A DNA stretch of 38,316 bases from Sphingomonas sp. (GCA_017849555.1 JAFIGU010000068.1:1-38316); one strand, 5' to 3'; shown: positions 16,597 through 25,909, counted from the stretch's first letter. Notes: generated by a model from the letters alone, not told the origin. Program-made: numbers and translations.

Positions 16597-16633
16597 TGCG
16601 GTCCGCTTATGTGGGTGGCTGGCCAAAGACGCG

Positions 16634-18007
16634 CTACCCGCGCCCCAGCATATGGTCAACGAATTGGCCGAGCGTGCGGAATCCGGCGAGCCGCAACTCG
16701 CTGCGCTCCCCGGCAAGCGCCGCGGGCAGCAAGGCGCGTTCGAAGCCGAGCTTGGCCGCTTCCTTGAGGCGGAGCGCGGCGTGCGCGACCGGGCGCACCT
16801 CGCCCGACAGCGCGATCTCGCCGAACGCCACCGCATCCGCCGGCACCGGCCGCTCGCTGAGCGCCGAGACCAGCGCCGCCGCTACCGCGAGATCCGCCGC
16901 CGGGTCCTGCACGCGATAGCCGCCCGCGATGTTGAGATACACTTCGGCCGAGGAGAAGCTCAGCCCGCACCGCGCCTCGAGCACCGCGAGGATCATCGCC
17001 AGCCGCCCCGAATCCCAGCCGACCACCGCGCGCCGCGGCGCCGCCCCGCTCGCCAGCCGGACGACCAGCGCCTGTATCTCGACCAGCACCGGCCGCGTCC
17101 CCTCCAGCGCCGGGAAGACGGTGGTGCCGGTCACTCCCTCCTCGCGCTGCGTCAGGAACAGCGCCGAGGGGTTGGAGATTTCGGCCAGCCCCTCCGCCTG
17201 CATCGAGAAGACGCCGATCTCGTCGGTGCCGCCGAAGCGGTTCTTGATCGCGCGCAGGATGCGATATTGGTGGCTGCGCTCGCCCTCGAACGACAGCACG
17301 GTATCGACCATATGTTCGAGCACGCGCGGGCCGGCGATCGTGCCGTCCTTGGTGACATGCCCGACCAGCACCAGCGCGGTGCCGCGCTCCTTGGCGAAGC
17401 GGATCAGCTCCTGCGCCGAGGCGCGGACCTGGCTCACCGTGCCCGGCGCGCCCTCGATCAGATCGGAGTGCATCGTCTGGATCGAATCGATGATCAGCAG
17501 CGCCGGCGGGCGCCCCTGCCCCAGCGTGGTGAGGATATCGCGCACCGAGGTGGCCGAGGCGAGCTGCACCGGCGCCATTCCCAGCCCGAGCCGCTGCGCG
17601 CGCAGCCGCACCTGATCGGCCGCCTCCTCGCCCGAGACATAGGCGACGTCCGCCCCGGCCAGCGCGAGCTTGGCCGCTGCCTGAAGCAGCAGCGTCGATT
17701 TGCCGATCCCCGGATCACCGCCGATCAGCGTCGCCGATGCCTCGACGAAGCCGCCGCCCAAGGCGCGATCGAGCTCGGCGATCCCGCTCGCCAGCCGCGC
17801 GGGCAAGGCGACCTCGGTATCCAGCCCGACGAGGGTGATCGCGCGTCCGCCGCCCTGCAGATTATGCTTGGCCTGAAACGGCGTGACGACCGCCGGGGTC
17901 TCCTCGACGATCGTGTTCCATTCCGAGCAATCGACACATTGCCCCTGCCACCGCGACGAGACCGATCCGCACGATTGGCAGACAAAACGTTTCTGAAGCC
18001 GGGCCAT
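16634..18007 (-). CDS. radA: DNA repair protein RadA
   Basis: A 457-residue RecA-like branch-migration ATPase. It has an N-terminal C4 zinc finger (Cys10, Cys13, Cys24, Cys27), Walker A GGDPGIGKST, the RadA-specific KNRFG motif (KNRFGGTDEIGVF), and a C-terminal Lon-protease-like domain that lacks protease activity in the family. ATG 18005-18007 starts MARLQKRFVCQSCG, the normal N terminus; the longer frame from 18052 is not family-like. It heads the run radA-cvpA-NifU-like-antiporter-DUF423. Confidence 0.96.
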   Translation of the reverse strand: MARLQKRFVCQSCGSVSSRWQGQCVDCSEWNTIVEETPAVVTPFQAKHNLQGGGRAITLVGLDTEVALPARLASGIAELDRALGGGFVEASATLIGGDPGIGKSTLLLQAAAKLALAGADVAYVSGEEAADQVRLRAQRLGLGMAPVQLASATSVRDILTTLGQGRPPALLIIDSIQTMHSDLIEGAPGTVSQVRASAQELIRFAKERGTALVLVGHVTKDGTIAGPRVLEHMVDTVLSFEGERSHQYRILRAIKNRFGGTDEIGVFSMQAEGLAEISNPSALFLTQREEGVTGTTVFPALEGTRPVLVEIQALVVRLASGAAPRRAVVGWDSGRLAMILAVLEARCGLSFSSAEVYLNIAGGYRVQDPAADLAVAAALVSALSERPVPADAVAFGEIALSGEVRPVAHAALRLKEAAKLGFERALLPAALAGERSELRLAGFRTLGQFVDHMLGRG

Positions 18008-18041
18008 GCCATCGTCCTTAGCAGCACCGGAACGATAGGGG

Positions 18042-18060
18042 AACACGCTCACGGCGTGTT
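18042..18060. promoter_or_regulatory. Perfect inverted repeat between divergent radA and PAS gene
   Basis: AACACGC-TCACG-GCGTGTT, seven paired bases around a five-base centre, lies 27 bases before the PAS gene start and 35 bases from the radA start. It could be an operator or a hairpin in the PAS gene leader. No regulator is adjacent. Confidence 0.4.
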
Positions 18061-18087
18061 AACGGGTACGAAGCAACAGGTGTGACG

Positions 18088-18525
18088 ATGTTTTCCCCCG
18101 ATTCCCTGCCGCTCGAGTTTAGCTGGTCGCTGGCCGAACGCGACGCGCGTCTCGCATCCTGGCCGCAGGATAGCGGCGCGATCGGCGGGCGCTGGGCGTT
18201 CGACCTCATCACCGGACGGATGATGTGGGAGCGCGGCGTCTACGACCTGTTCGGGTTCGAGCCCGAAACCCAGCTCACCCGGCGCAGCGCGGTCGAATGC
18301 TATGTCGGCGAATCGCGCACCGCGATGGAGCAGCTCCGCGCGCATGCGATCGCCAATCGGCGCGGCTTCACGCTCGATGTGGAGATCGCTCCCGCGAACG
18401 GCGCGCCGAACCGCTGGATGCGGCTGATCGCGGCGCCGCTATGCGCGCGCGGCCGCGCCGTGCGGCTGGAGGGGGTGAAGTTCGAGGTTAGCCCGCTGCA
18501 CACGCCTTTACGTCCACCCCGCTGA
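18088..18525 (+). CDS. PAS-domain-only protein
   Basis: A 145-residue protein that is essentially one PAS fold (about 30-140): WAFDLITGRMMWERGVYDLF followed by GFEPE, a helix with ESRTAMEQLRAHAIANRRGF, then strands LDVEIAPANG and RWMRLIAAPLC, like PAS_3 domains. No output domain (kinase, GGDEF, HTH) follows, so it would have to act on a partner. There is no signal peptide, so it is cytosolic. ATG 18088-18090 is chosen over GTG 18082. The upstream inverted repeat at 18042-18060 may regulate it. Confidence 0.8.
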   Translation: MFSPDSLPLEFSWSLAERDARLASWPQDSGAIGGRWAFDLITGRMMWERGVYDLFGFEPETQLTRRSAVECYVGESRTAMEQLRAHAIANRRGFTLDVEIAPANGAPNRWMRLIAAPLCARGRAVRLEGVKFEVSPLHTPLRPPR

Positions 18526-18563
18526 ACCCCTTCTCCCCTCCCTTCACCAGGGAAAAACAGGGT

Positions 18564-19268
18564 TTACCCCCGCGCCGGAATGTTCAGCCCACGCTGCACC
18601 GCCGGCCGCGCCAGTCCGCGCTCCAGCCACGCCGCGACATTGGCGTAACCGTCGAACTCGACCAGCTCGCGCGCTTCGTAAAAGGTGATCAGGTTGCGCA
18701 CCCAGCCGATCATCGAGATGTCGGCGATCGAATATTCTTCGCCGACGAACCAGGTTCGCCCCGCGAGCGCTCGGTCCATCACGTTCAACAGCCGTTTCGC
18801 CTCATCGACGTAACGCTGGAGCGGGCGCTTATCCTCCCACTCACGGCCGGCGAATTTGTTGAAGAACCCGACCTGGCCGAACATCGGCCCGACGCCCCCC
18901 ATCTGGAACATCAGCCATTGCACCGCATGCCATCGCCCGGCGGGATCGGCGGGGATGAATCGCCCGGTCTTGTCCGCCAGATACAGCAGCATCGCACCAC
19001 TTTCGAACAGCGCCAGCGGCGCCCCGCCCGGCCCGTTCGGATCGATCATCGCGGGTATCTTGCCATTGGGATTAAGCGACAGGAATTCAGGGCTTTTCTG
19101 GTCATCCTTGGCAAAGTCGACAAGGTGCGGCTCATAGTCCAGCCCGGTCTCCTCCAGCATGATCGAGGCTTTGACGCCGTTCGGCGTCGGCAAGGAATAG
19201 AGCTGGATGCGATCGGGGTGTTTCGCCGGCCAGCGCTGGGTAATCGGGAAGGCGTTGAGATCGCTCAT
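18564..19268 (-). CDS. Glutathione S-transferase, GstB/YfcG-like
   Basis: A 234-residue cytosolic enzyme. The N-terminal thioredoxin fold (about 18-105) has IQLYSLPTPNGVKASIMLEE, NPNGKIPAMID and the glutathione-gripping LFESGAMLLYLADKTG. The C-terminal helical domain runs to about 225. The TPNG tip (Thr/Asn instead of Tyr/Ser/Cys) is the nu-class pattern, whose members act as disulfide-bond oxidoreductases. Two ATG codons stand together (19271 and 19268); GGA lies 7 bases before the second. It converges with the PAS gene. Confidence 0.92.
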   Translation of the reverse strand: MSDLNAFPITQRWPAKHPDRIQLYSLPTPNGVKASIMLEETGLDYEPHLVDFAKDDQKSPEFLSLNPNGKIPAMIDPNGPGGAPLALFESGAMLLYLADKTGRFIPADPAGRWHAVQWLMFQMGGVGPMFGQVGFFNKFAGREWEDKRPLQRYVDEAKRLLNVMDRALAGRTWFVGEEYSIADISMIGWVRNLITFYEARELVEFDGYANVAAWLERGLARPAVQRGLNIPARG

Positions 19269-19388
19269 CATGAGGTCCGTTCTATTGCAATGCGGCCATG
19301 CTACGGCCCAATCCTGGCCGCAACAATGCCGTGATTATTAATCGCCGCTTCATCGACTTTGTGGTCCGTTCCGCCGCACCGCGCTTGC

Positions 19389-19414
19389 GGAACCCTGCCT
19401 CGGCGGGGTGGTTT
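19389..19414 (+). promoter_or_regulatory. Candidate EcfG-type general stress promoter
   Basis: GGAAC (19389-19393), 17 bases, then GTTT (19411-19414) resembles the alphaproteobacterial EcfG pattern GGAAC-N16/17-cGTT. A transcript starting near 19420 would have a leader of about 22 bases ending in GAGGAG before the ATG at 19443. The GC-rich spacer also makes a hairpin (19392-19409), so an attenuator is the rival reading. The rest of the gap, 19272-19388, shows nothing clear. Confidence 0.45.
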
Positions 19415-19442
19415 CTTTCCTGGAATCATCCGAGGAGTAATC

Positions 19443-19985
19443 ATGTTCAATAAAGTGTATCTGCTTATCGCGGGTGCGATGGTTGCCGCCCCGGCACTCG
19501 CGCAGACCAATGCCCCTGCTGCTGCCCCCGCCGCCAGCGCATCGACCGCGGTGAAGGCCGGCGCGACCGTCTATGACGCGCAGGGCGGCGTGGTCGGCAC
19601 GATCGCCTCGACCGACGGCACCAATGCGGTGGTCGATACCGGCTCGGTAAAGGCCGCGATCGCGCTCAGCTCGTTCGGGTCGAGCCCCAAGGGGCCGACG
19701 CTGGGCATGACCAAGGCCGAGCTCGAAGCCGCTGCCGGCCAGCAGGCGCAGACCTCATCCGAGGATTTCAAGGCGAAGCTGGTCCCCGGCGCCACCGTCT
19801 ACGGCAGCGCCGGCACCGAGCTCGGCACGATCAAGGCGGTCGATTCGCAGTTCGTGACGCTGACCACGCCGAAGGGCGACGCGCGGCTGCCGATCACCGG
19901 CTTCGGCCCCGGCACGAAGGGCGTGACGATCGGCCTGACCGCCGAGCAGCTCGCCGCCGCGATGAGCGGCGCGCCCAAGCCGTAA
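19443..19985 (+). CDS. Exported protein with two internal repeats
   Basis: A 180-residue protein with signal peptide MFNKVYLLIAGAMVAAPALA cleaved at ALA-QT. After an Ala/Pro linker come two similar units of about 62 residues (37-99 and 112-175). Each starts GATVY, continues with GxxxGTI and a strand segment, and ends in G-T(I)GMT/GLTxExLxAA. The beta-strand pattern resembles PRC-barrel-like folds, but I cannot assign a family. GAGGAGTAATC precedes the ATG. The EcfG-like promoter suggests stress induction. It converges with alaS across two repeats. Confidence 0.82.
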   Translation: MFNKVYLLIAGAMVAAPALAQTNAPAAAPAASASTAVKAGATVYDAQGGVVGTIASTDGTNAVVDTGSVKAAIALSSFGSSPKGPTLGMTKAELEAAAGQQAQTSSEDFKAKLVPGATVYGSAGTELGTIKAVDSQFVTLTTPKGDARLPITGFGPGTKGVTIGLTAEQLAAAMSGAPKP

Positions 19986-19997
19986 GGCGCGCCTTTG

Positions 19998-20081
19998 CCG
20001 TCATGCCGGACTTGATCCGGCATCCAGCGCCGCGAGCGATGATCTTGGGGCTCTGGATGCCGGGTCGAGCCCGGCATGACG
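19998..20081. repeat. REP-like inverted repeat
   Basis: The arms CCGTCATGCCGGACTTGATC ... and GGGTCGAGCCCGGCATGACG are inverted near-copies with CATCCAG/CTGGATG inside them. It lies 13 bases past the stop of the exported repeat protein, in the 229-base gap that separates it from convergent alaS, and may end both transcripts. Confidence 0.75.
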
Positions 20082-20109
20082 ATGCAGATAGAAAACAGGA
20101 CTTCTGAGC

Positions 20110-20191
20110 CCGTTCGCCCTGAGCTTGTCGAAGGGCTGCGCTTCTTTCTTCGGAAGAAAGCGCAGGGCTTCGACAGGCTCAGCCCGAACGG
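20110..20191. repeat. Palindromic element, intergenic copy (82 bp)
   Basis: One arm starts CCGTTCGCCCTGAGCTTGTC, the other (read inverted) CCGTTCGGGCTGAGCCTGTC; the centre is a TTTCTTCGGAAGAAAG hairpin. It is the same element as the copy within fmt (24943-25023) but in the opposite orientation. Over 27 bases the GGGCTGAGC arms of the two copies differ at one position. It sits 23 bases beyond the alaS stop. Confidence 0.85.
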
Positions 20192-20214
20192 TCGCGCGTT
20201 AACGAAAACGGCAA

Positions 20215-22878
20215 TCACGCCGCCGCGCGCATCTCCTCCAGCGCGGCGCGCACCGCGGCGAGCGCATCGGCCGCCTTGCCCGCATCCGGCCCGCCGCCCT
20301 GCGCCATGTCGGGGCGCCCGCCGCCGCCCTGCCCGCCGAGCACCGCCACCGCGCGCTTGACCAGATCGACCGCGCTGAGCGTCCCGACCAGATCGTCGGT
20401 CACCCCGACCGCGACCGAGGCGCGCCCGTCGTTGATCGCGACCAGCGCCGCGACGCCCGAGCCGATCCGCTGCTTCGCCTCGTCGACCGCGCCGCGCAGC
20501 CCCTTGGCCTCGAACCCGTCGAGCACCTGCCCGACGAACGCCACGCCGCCGGCCTGCTCGGTCGCCGCGGGTGCCGCCGCACCGCCGCCGCCCAGCGCGA
20601 GCGCCTTTTTCGCCTCGGCCAGTTCGCGCTCGAGCCGCTTGCGCTCCTCGAGCAGCGAGGCGACGCGCGCGGGCACTTCGTCGGGGGTGGTCTTGAGCGC
20701 GGTGGCGGCCTCGCGCAATTTCTCGTCGCGCTGCGCGAACCAGGTCCGCGCCGCCTCGCCGGTCAGCGCCTCGATGCGCCGTACCCCGGAGGAGACTGCG
20801 CCCTCGCTCACCACCTTGAACAGCCCGATATCGCCCAGCGCCTTGACGTGGGTGCCGCCGCACAATTCGAGCGAATAGACCTTGTCGCCATCCTCGCTGC
20901 CCATCGAAACGACGCGCACCTCGTCGCCGTACTTCTCGCCGAACAGCGCCATCGCGCCGGCGGCGATCGCATCGTCGGGGGTCATCAGCCGGGTGGTGAC
21001 CGGGCCGTTCTGGCGGATCATCGCATTGACCGCGGCCTCGGCGTCGGCGAGCTCGGGCGCGGTCATCGCCACCGGGTGCGACACGTCGAAGCGCAAGCGA
21101 TCGGGCGCGACCAGCGAGCCCTTCTGCGCGACGTGATTGCCGAGCCGCTGGCGCAGCGCCTCGTGCAGCAAATGGGTCGCCGAGTGATTGGCGCGAATCG
21201 CGTCGCGCCGCGCGACATCGATCGCGAGCTTGACCGGATCGCCGACCTTCACTTCGCCGGCATCGACCTTGGCGTGATGGACGAACAATTTGCCGAGCGG
21301 CTTCGATGTGTCCGAAACGCTCGCGGCAAAGCCGTGGTCGCCGGTGATCGTGCCGCTGTCGCCGACCTGCCCGCCGCTCTCGCCGTAGAAAGGCGTCTGG
21401 TTGACGATGATCTCCACCGCATCCCCCGCCCCGGCGCGGTCGACCCGCGCGCCGTCCTTGACCAGCGCGAGCACTACACCCTCGCCGGTCTCGTTGGCGT
21501 AACCGGTGAATTCGGTCGCCCCGAGTTCCTCGGCGAGATCGAACCACAATTCGTCCGAGGCCTTGGCGCCCGAGCCCTTCCAGGCGGCGCGCGCGGCGCG
21601 CTTCTGCTCGGCCATCGCCGCATCGAACCCGGCGCGGTCGACCGCCAGATCCTGCGCGCGCAGCGCATCCTCGGTCAAATCGTAGGGGAAGCCATAGGTA
21701 TCGTAGAGCCGGAACGCAGTCTCGCCCGGCAGCACGTCGCCCGCCTTCATCCCGACGGTGGCTTCGTCGAGCAATTTCAGGCCCTTGTCGAGCGTCTGGC
21801 GGAAGCGGGTTTCCTCCTGCGCCAGCGTCGCCTCGATCAGCGGCTGTGCGCGGACCAGTTCGGGATAGGCCGCGCCCATCTCCGCCACCAAAGCCGGGAC
21901 GAGCCGGTGCATCAACGGCTCCTTCGCGCCGAGCAGATGCGCATGCCGCATCGCGCGGCGCATGATGCGGCGCAACACATAGCCGCGCCCCTCGTTGGCC
22001 GGCAACACGCCGTCGGCGACGAGGAAGCCCGAGCAGCGCAAATGATCGGCGATCACGCGGTGGCTGGCCTTCATCTCGCCGTCGGTCGCGGTGTGGGTCA
22101 GCGCGCCGGACGCGGCGATCAGCGCCTTGAACGTGTCGGTATCATAATTGTCGTGGACGCCCTGCATCACCGCGGCGATCCGCTCGAGCCCCATGCCGGT
22201 GTCGATCGACTGGCGCGGCAGATCGCCGACGATCTGATCGGCTTCCTGCATATATTGCATGAAGACGAGGTTCCAGATCTCGACGAAGCGGTCGCCATCC
22301 TCGTCGGGCGATCCCGGCGGGCCGCCCGGAATATGGTCGCCGTGGTCGTAGAAGATCTCCGAGCACGGCCCGCACGGCCCGTCGGAGCCCATCGACCAGA
22401 AATTGTCCTTGGTCGCGATGCGCACGATGCGGTCGTCGGGCAGCCCGGCGATCTTCTTCCACAGATCGAACGCCTGATCGTCGGTGTGATAGACGGTGAC
22501 CATCAGCCGATCCGCCGGCAGCCCGAAATCGCGGGTCAGCAAGGTCCAGGCATGGGTGATCGCCTGTTCCTTGAAATAGTCGCCGAACGAGAAATTCCCC
22601 AGCATTTCGAAGAAGGTATGATGTCGCGCCGTATAGCCGACATTATCCAGATCGTTATGCTTGCCGCCGGCGCGGACGCATTTCTGCGACGAGGTCGCGG
22701 TCGAATAAGGCCGCGTTTCCAGCCCGGTGAACACGTTCTTGAACGGCACCATTCCGGCGTTGACGAACATCAACGTCGGGTCGTTCTGCGGCACGAGCGG
22801 CGCGGAGGGCACGATCTGGTGCCCGTTGCTGCCGAAATAGTCGAGGAACCCGCGGCGGATATCGTTGGTCGATGTCAT
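20215..22878 (-). CDS. alaS: Alanine--tRNA ligase
   Basis: An 887-residue class II synthetase of full length. The catalytic domain has the [13 protein letters not shown] and [19 protein letters not shown] motifs, followed by the tRNA-recognition helices. The editing domain shows the zinc-binding [11 protein letters not shown] and CGGTHV motifs, which clear Ser and Gly from tRNA-Ala. A Gly/Ala-rich C-Ala/DHHA1 region ([16 protein letters not shown]) closes the chain. It starts at ATG 22876-22878 ([15 protein letters not shown]). def follows upstream on the same strand after about 90 bases, so a separate promoter is likely. Confidence 0.98.
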   Translation of the reverse strand: MTSTNDIRRGFLDYFGSNGHQIVPSAPLVPQNDPTLMFVNAGMVPFKNVFTGLETRPYSTATSSQKCVRAGGKHNDLDNVGYTARHHTFFEMLGNFSFGDYFKEQAITHAWTLLTRDFGLPADRLMVTVYHTDDQAFDLWKKIAGLPDDRIVRIATKDNFWSMGSDGPCGPCSEIFYDHGDHIPGGPPGSPDEDGDRFVEIWNLVFMQYMQEADQIVGDLPRQSIDTGMGLERIAAVMQGVHDNYDTDTFKALIAASGALTHTATDGEMKASHRVIADHLRCSGFLVADGVLPANEGRGYVLRRIMRRAMRHAHLLGAKEPLMHRLVPALVAEMGAAYPELVRAQPLIEATLAQEETRFRQTLDKGLKLLDEATVGMKAGDVLPGETAFRLYDTYGFPYDLTEDALRAQDLAVDRAGFDAAMAEQKRAARAAWKGSGAKASDELWFDLAEELGATEFTGYANETGEGVVLALVKDGARVDRAGAGDAVEIIVNQTPFYGESGGQVGDSGTITGDHGFAASVSDTSKPLGKLFVHHAKVDAGEVKVGDPVKLAIDVARRDAIRANHSATHLLHEALRQRLGNHVAQKGSLVAPDRLRFDVSHPVAMTAPELADAEAAVNAMIRQNGPVTTRLMTPDDAIAAGAMALFGEKYGDEVRVVSMGSEDGDKVYSLELCGGTHVKALGDIGLFKVVSEGAVSSGVRRIEALTGEAARTWFAQRDEKLREAATALKTTPDEVPARVASLLEERKRLERELAEAKKALALGGGGAAAPAATEQAGGVAFVGQVLDGFEAKGLRGAVDEAKQRIGSGVAALVAINDGRASVAVGVTDDLVGTLSAVDLVKRAVAVLGGQGGGGRPDMAQGGGPDAGKAADALAAVRAALEEMRAAA

Positions 22879-22970
22879 GCCCGCGACTTAGGCGAGCATG
22901 AAGCGCGGCTCAAGGGAGTGTCAGGCGCGAAAATTACGCAAATCGTAACTCCGGCCGCAAGTCGGAAGCC

Positions 22971-23510
22971 TCAGGCGGCCGCCTTGCGCGCCTTGTCGAG
23001 CTTCTTGAGCAGCATCTGCCGCTTGAGGCGCGAGATGTGATCGATGAACAGCACGCCGTTGAGATGATCGATCTCATGCTGGACGCAGGTCGCCATCAGC
23101 CCGTGGAATTCCTCCTCGTGCGGCTGGCCGTTCTCGTCGAGCCACTTCACGCGGCAACGCGCGGGGCGCTCGACCTCGGCATATTGCTCGGGGATCGAGA
23201 GGCAGCCCTCGTTATAGGTCGACAGCTCGTCGCTCGCCCAGACGATCTCCGGGTTGACGAAGGCATGCGGATCGCGCCGCGCCTCGGGCTTGGCGTCTTC
23301 CTCCTCGGTCTCGCGTTCCTGCAGGTCGACCACCATTACCCGGCGGATCACCCCGACCTGGCTCGCCGCCAGCCCGATGCCGCGCGCCGCGTACATCGTC
23401 TCGAACATGTCGGCGATCAGCGTGCGCACCTCGTCATCGACCGCCGCGACGGGCTCGCAGACGAGGCGCAGACGGGGATCAGGAACTTCGACGATCGATA
23501 ACACAGTCAT
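22971..23510 (-). CDS. def: Peptide deformylase
   Basis: A 179-residue metalloenzyme that removes the formyl group from nascent N-terminal Met. All three family motifs are present: GIGLAASQVG (45-53), EGCLS (101-105, Cys103 metal ligand) and HEIDH (145-149, two His ligands and the catalytic Glu146). An acidic insert at 65-77 (QERETEEEDAKPE) is longer than in E. coli. It is on the strand opposite fmt, so the usual def-fmt pair is split by recR and divergent here. Confidence 0.97.
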   Translation of the reverse strand: MTVLSIVEVPDPRLRLVCEPVAAVDDEVRTLIADMFETMYAARGIGLAASQVGVIRRVMVVDLQERETEEEDAKPEARRDPHAFVNPEIVWASDELSTYNEGCLSIPEQYAEVERPARCRVKWLDENGQPHEEEFHGLMATCVQHEIDHLNGVLFIDHISRLKRQMLLKKLDKARKAAA

Positions 23511-23541
23511 AAGGCTGAGCTAGGAGCGCCGGCGCCACGCG

Positions 23542-24138
23542 TCAAGCGACCGGGCGCCGCGCGCGCAGCGCCTGCGCCAACGTCCCCTCGTCGAGATAGT
23601 CGAGTTCGCCCCCCACCGGCAGCCCGTGCGCGAGCTGAGTCACCCGCACCGGGAAGCGCTCGATTCGCTCGGCGAGATAATGCGCGGTGGTCTGCCCCTC
23701 CAAAGTGGCGTTCATCGCCAGCACCACCTCGTCGATGCCGCCCGCCTCGATCCGGCGGACGAGCGACTCGATCGCCAGATCCTCGGGCCGCACCCCTTCG
23801 AGCGCCGAAAGCCGCCCGCCGAGCACATGGAACCGCCCCGGAAACAGCCGCGACCGTTCGAGCGCCCACAGATCGGCGACCTCCTCCACCACGCACAACG
23901 ACCGCGCATCGCGGCGCGGGTCGGCGCACACCGCGCACGGATCGCTGGTATCGACATTGCCGCAGATGGAGCAGGTCGAGAGTCGGTCCTCGACCTCCGT
24001 CAGCGCGGCGAGCAGCGGAACCAGCGCCGTCTCGCGTTTCTTGACGAGGTGCAGCACCGCACGACGCGCCGAGCGCGGCCCCAATCCGGGAAGCCGCGCC
24101 AGCGCGCTCGTCAGCGCCTCGATCTCCTGCGATGCCAT
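23542..24138 (-). CDS. recR: Recombination mediator protein RecR
   Basis: A 198-residue protein acting with RecF and RecO to load RecA at gaps. It has an N-terminal HhH ([20 protein letters not shown]), a C4 zinc finger (Cys56, Cys59, Cys68, Cys71), a Toprim domain ([14 protein letters not shown]) and the C-terminal Walker-B-like motif ([15 protein letters not shown]). Length is standard. It is 31 bases upstream of def on the same strand, and divergent from fmt. Confidence 0.96.
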   Translation of the reverse strand: MASQEIEALTSALARLPGLGPRSARRAVLHLVKKRETALVPLLAALTEVEDRLSTCSICGNVDTSDPCAVCADPRRDARSLCVVEEVADLWALERSRLFPGRFHVLGGRLSALEGVRPEDLAIESLVRRIEAGGIDEVVLAMNATLEGQTTAHYLAERIERFPVRVTQLAHGLPVGGELDYLDEGTLAQALRARRPVA

Positions 24139-24194
24139 AAGCGGAACAGATAGGGGGTTGCGTCGCGCGCCGCCAGCGTGTCGAGAACATGGGC

Positions 24195-25166
24195 ATGCGG
24201 ATCATCTTCATGGGAACGCCCGCCTTTGCGGTGCCGACGCTCGATGCGCTGGCCGATGCCGGGCACACGATCGCCGCCGCCTACAGCCAGCCCCCCCGCC
24301 CCGGCGGGCGGCGCGGGCGCGAGCTCGTCCCCTCGCCGGTGCAAAAACGCGCGGAAGAACGCGGGATTCCGGTGCGCACCCCCGTCAGCCTCAAATCGCC
24401 CGAGGAACAGGCGGCCTTCGCGGCGCTCGATGCGGATGTCGCGGTGGTCGCGGCTTATGGGCTGATCCTGCCGCGCGCCGTCCTCGACGCGCCGCGGCTC
24501 GGATGCCTCAACGTCCACGGCTCGCTCCTGCCGCGGTGGCGCGGCGCGGCGCCGATCCAGCGCGCGATCCTCGCCGGGGATGCCGAAACCGGTGTGGGCA
24601 TCATGCAGATGGAAGCCGGGCTCGATACCGGCCCGGTGCGACTCGAAGGCCGCACCCCGATCGACGGCAAGACCGCGGGCGACCTGACCGACGAACTCGC
24701 CGCGCTCGGCGCACGATTGATGGTCGAGGTGCTGGCGGATTTCCATGCTTATCCGGCGGTCGTCCAGCCGGAAGAGGGCATCACCTATGCCGCCAAGATC
24801 GCCAAGGAGGAAACCCGGCTCGATTTTGCGCAGGATGCGGCGGCGGTCGAACGGCAGATCCGCGCGTTCAACCCGCCCGGCGCGTGGTTCGAGGCGAATG
24901 GCGAGCGGGTGCGGGTGCTGGCGGCAACCGTGGTGCCAGATTCCGTTCGGGCTGAGCTTGTCGAAGCCCTGCCCTTTCTTCCGCAGAAGAAAGACGGTCC
25001 TTCGCCAAGCTCAGGGCGAACGGGAGAGGTGCTGGATGACCAACTGACGATCGCCTGCGCGAGCGGTGCAATCCGCCCCACCCTCGTCCAGCGTGCCGGT
25101 CGCGGGGTGATGCCCGCGCAGGAATTGCTCCGCGGCTTCGCCGTCCCGCCCGGGACGTTCCTGTGA
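24195..25166 (+). CDS. fmt: Methionyl-tRNA formyltransferase with in-frame repeat insertion
   Basis: A 323-residue enzyme that formylates Met-tRNAi. It shows [19 protein letters not shown], the catalytic [21 protein letters not shown] (formyl-folate site) and the [14 protein letters not shown] motif. The C-terminal OB-like tRNA-binding domain contains a palindromic repeat at 24943-25023, translated as about residues 250-277 ([18 protein letters not shown] ...). Without those 27 residues the protein would be 296 long, and the normal strand ([15 protein letters not shown]) resumes at once. The frame is intact. ATG 24195 is chosen over ATG 24189 for the family N terminus. The stop overlaps truA as GTGA. 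Confidence 0.95.
   Translation: MRIIFMGTPAFAVPTLDALADAGHTIAAAYSQPPRPGGRRGRELVPSPVQKRAEERGIPVRTPVSLKSPEEQAAFAALDADVAVVAAYGLILPRAVLDAPRLGCLNVHGSLLPRWRGAAPIQRAILAGDAETGVGIMQMEAGLDTGPVRLEGRTPIDGKTAGDLTDELAALGARLMVEVLADFHAYPAVVQPEEGITYAAKIAKEETRLDFAQDAAAVERQIRAFNPPGAWFEANGERVRVLAATVVPDSVRAELVEALPFLPQKKDGPSPSSGRTGEVLDDQLTIACASGAIRPTLVQRAGRGVMPAQELLRGFAVPPGTFL
24943..25023. repeat. Palindromic element inserted within fmt (81 bp)
   Basis: The arms start CCGTTCGGGCTGAGCTTGTC and (inverted) CCGTTCGCCCTGAGCTTGGC around a TTTCTTCCGCAGAAGAAAG centre. It is a second copy of the element at 20110-20191, reversed. Its length, 81, is a multiple of three and its reading frame has no stop, so fmt stays open. 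It falls in a loop of the C-terminal domain, where E. coli Fmt has a variable segment. Confidence 0.88.
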
Positions 25167-25909
25167 CTCGATTCGCGCTGACGATCGAATTCGACGGCCG
25201 TCCGTTCATGGGGTGGCAGCGCCAGTCGCACGGCCCGAGCGTCCAGCAGGCGCTGGAAGAGGCGGTCTTCGCGATCACCGGCGAGGCGGCCGCGGTCCAG
25301 GCCGCCGGGCGCACCGACGCCGGGGTCCATGCCACCGCGATGCGCGCGCATGTCGATGTCGCGCGCCCGATCACTGCCTTCCGGCTGATGGAGGCGCTCA
25401 ACGCGCGCGTCCGCCCCGCGCCGGTCGCGGTGCTCGCCGCCGAGGAAGTCCCCGACGACTGGCACGCGCGTTTCTCCTGTGTCGGGCGGCATTACCGCTA
25501 CAGCATCGTCCAGCGCCGCGCCCCGCTGACCTTCGACCGCGGGCTGGCGTGGCGCGTCACCACCCCGCTCGATATCGCGGCGATGCGCGAGGGCGCGGCG
25601 CGGCTGATCGGGCGGCACGATTTCACCACCTTCCGCTCGGTCCATTGTCAGGCCGACAGCCCGCTCAGGACGCTCGACCGGCTCGATGTGACCGCCGAGG
25701 GTGCGGATATCGACATCTTCGCCTCGGCGCGGTCGTTCCTCCATCATCAGGTGCGGTCGATGGTCGGCTGCCTCGTGCTGGTCGGCCAGGGCAAATGGAC
25801 CCCGGACGACGTATCCGCCGCGCTCGACGCGCGCGACCGCGCCGCGCTCGGCCACAATGCGCCACCCGACGGGCTGTATTTTATCGGGGCTGACTATCCG
25901 CGCGGGTGA
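25163..25909 (+). CDS. truA: tRNA pseudouridine(38-40) synthase TruA
   Basis: A 248-residue enzyme that makes pseudouridine at positions 38-40 of the tRNA anticodon arm. The catalytic Asp52 is in GRTDAGVHA. Further family motifs are [12 protein letters not shown], the [10 protein letters not shown] motif and [17 protein letters not shown]. The start is GTG 25163-25165, overlapping the fmt stop, so it is coupled to fmt. Its last 29 bases overlap the convergent rlmD-like gene. Confidence 0.96.
   Translation: MTRFALTIEFDGRPFMGWQRQSHGPSVQQALEEAVFAITGEAAAVQAAGRTDAGVHATAMRAHVDVARPITAFRLMEALNARVRPAPVAVLAAEEVPDDWHARFSCVGRHYRYSIVQRRAPLTFDRGLAWRVTTPLDIAAMREGAARLIGRHDFTTFRSVHCQADSPLRTLDRLDVTAEGADIDIFASARSFLHHQVRSMVGCLVLVGQGKWTPDDVSAALDARDRAALGHNAPPDGLYFIGADYPRG

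Noticed and set aside
19392..19409. GC hairpin followed by TTTCTTT as a terminator of a small RNA
   Set aside because: The T-run is interrupted and no upstream transcript is evident; the EcfG-like spacing with a nearby start codon fits better, though not proven.
24195..25166. fmt as a pseudogene because of the repeat
   Set aside because: The frame is open, the catalytic motifs are intact, and the C-terminal domain continues after the insert.
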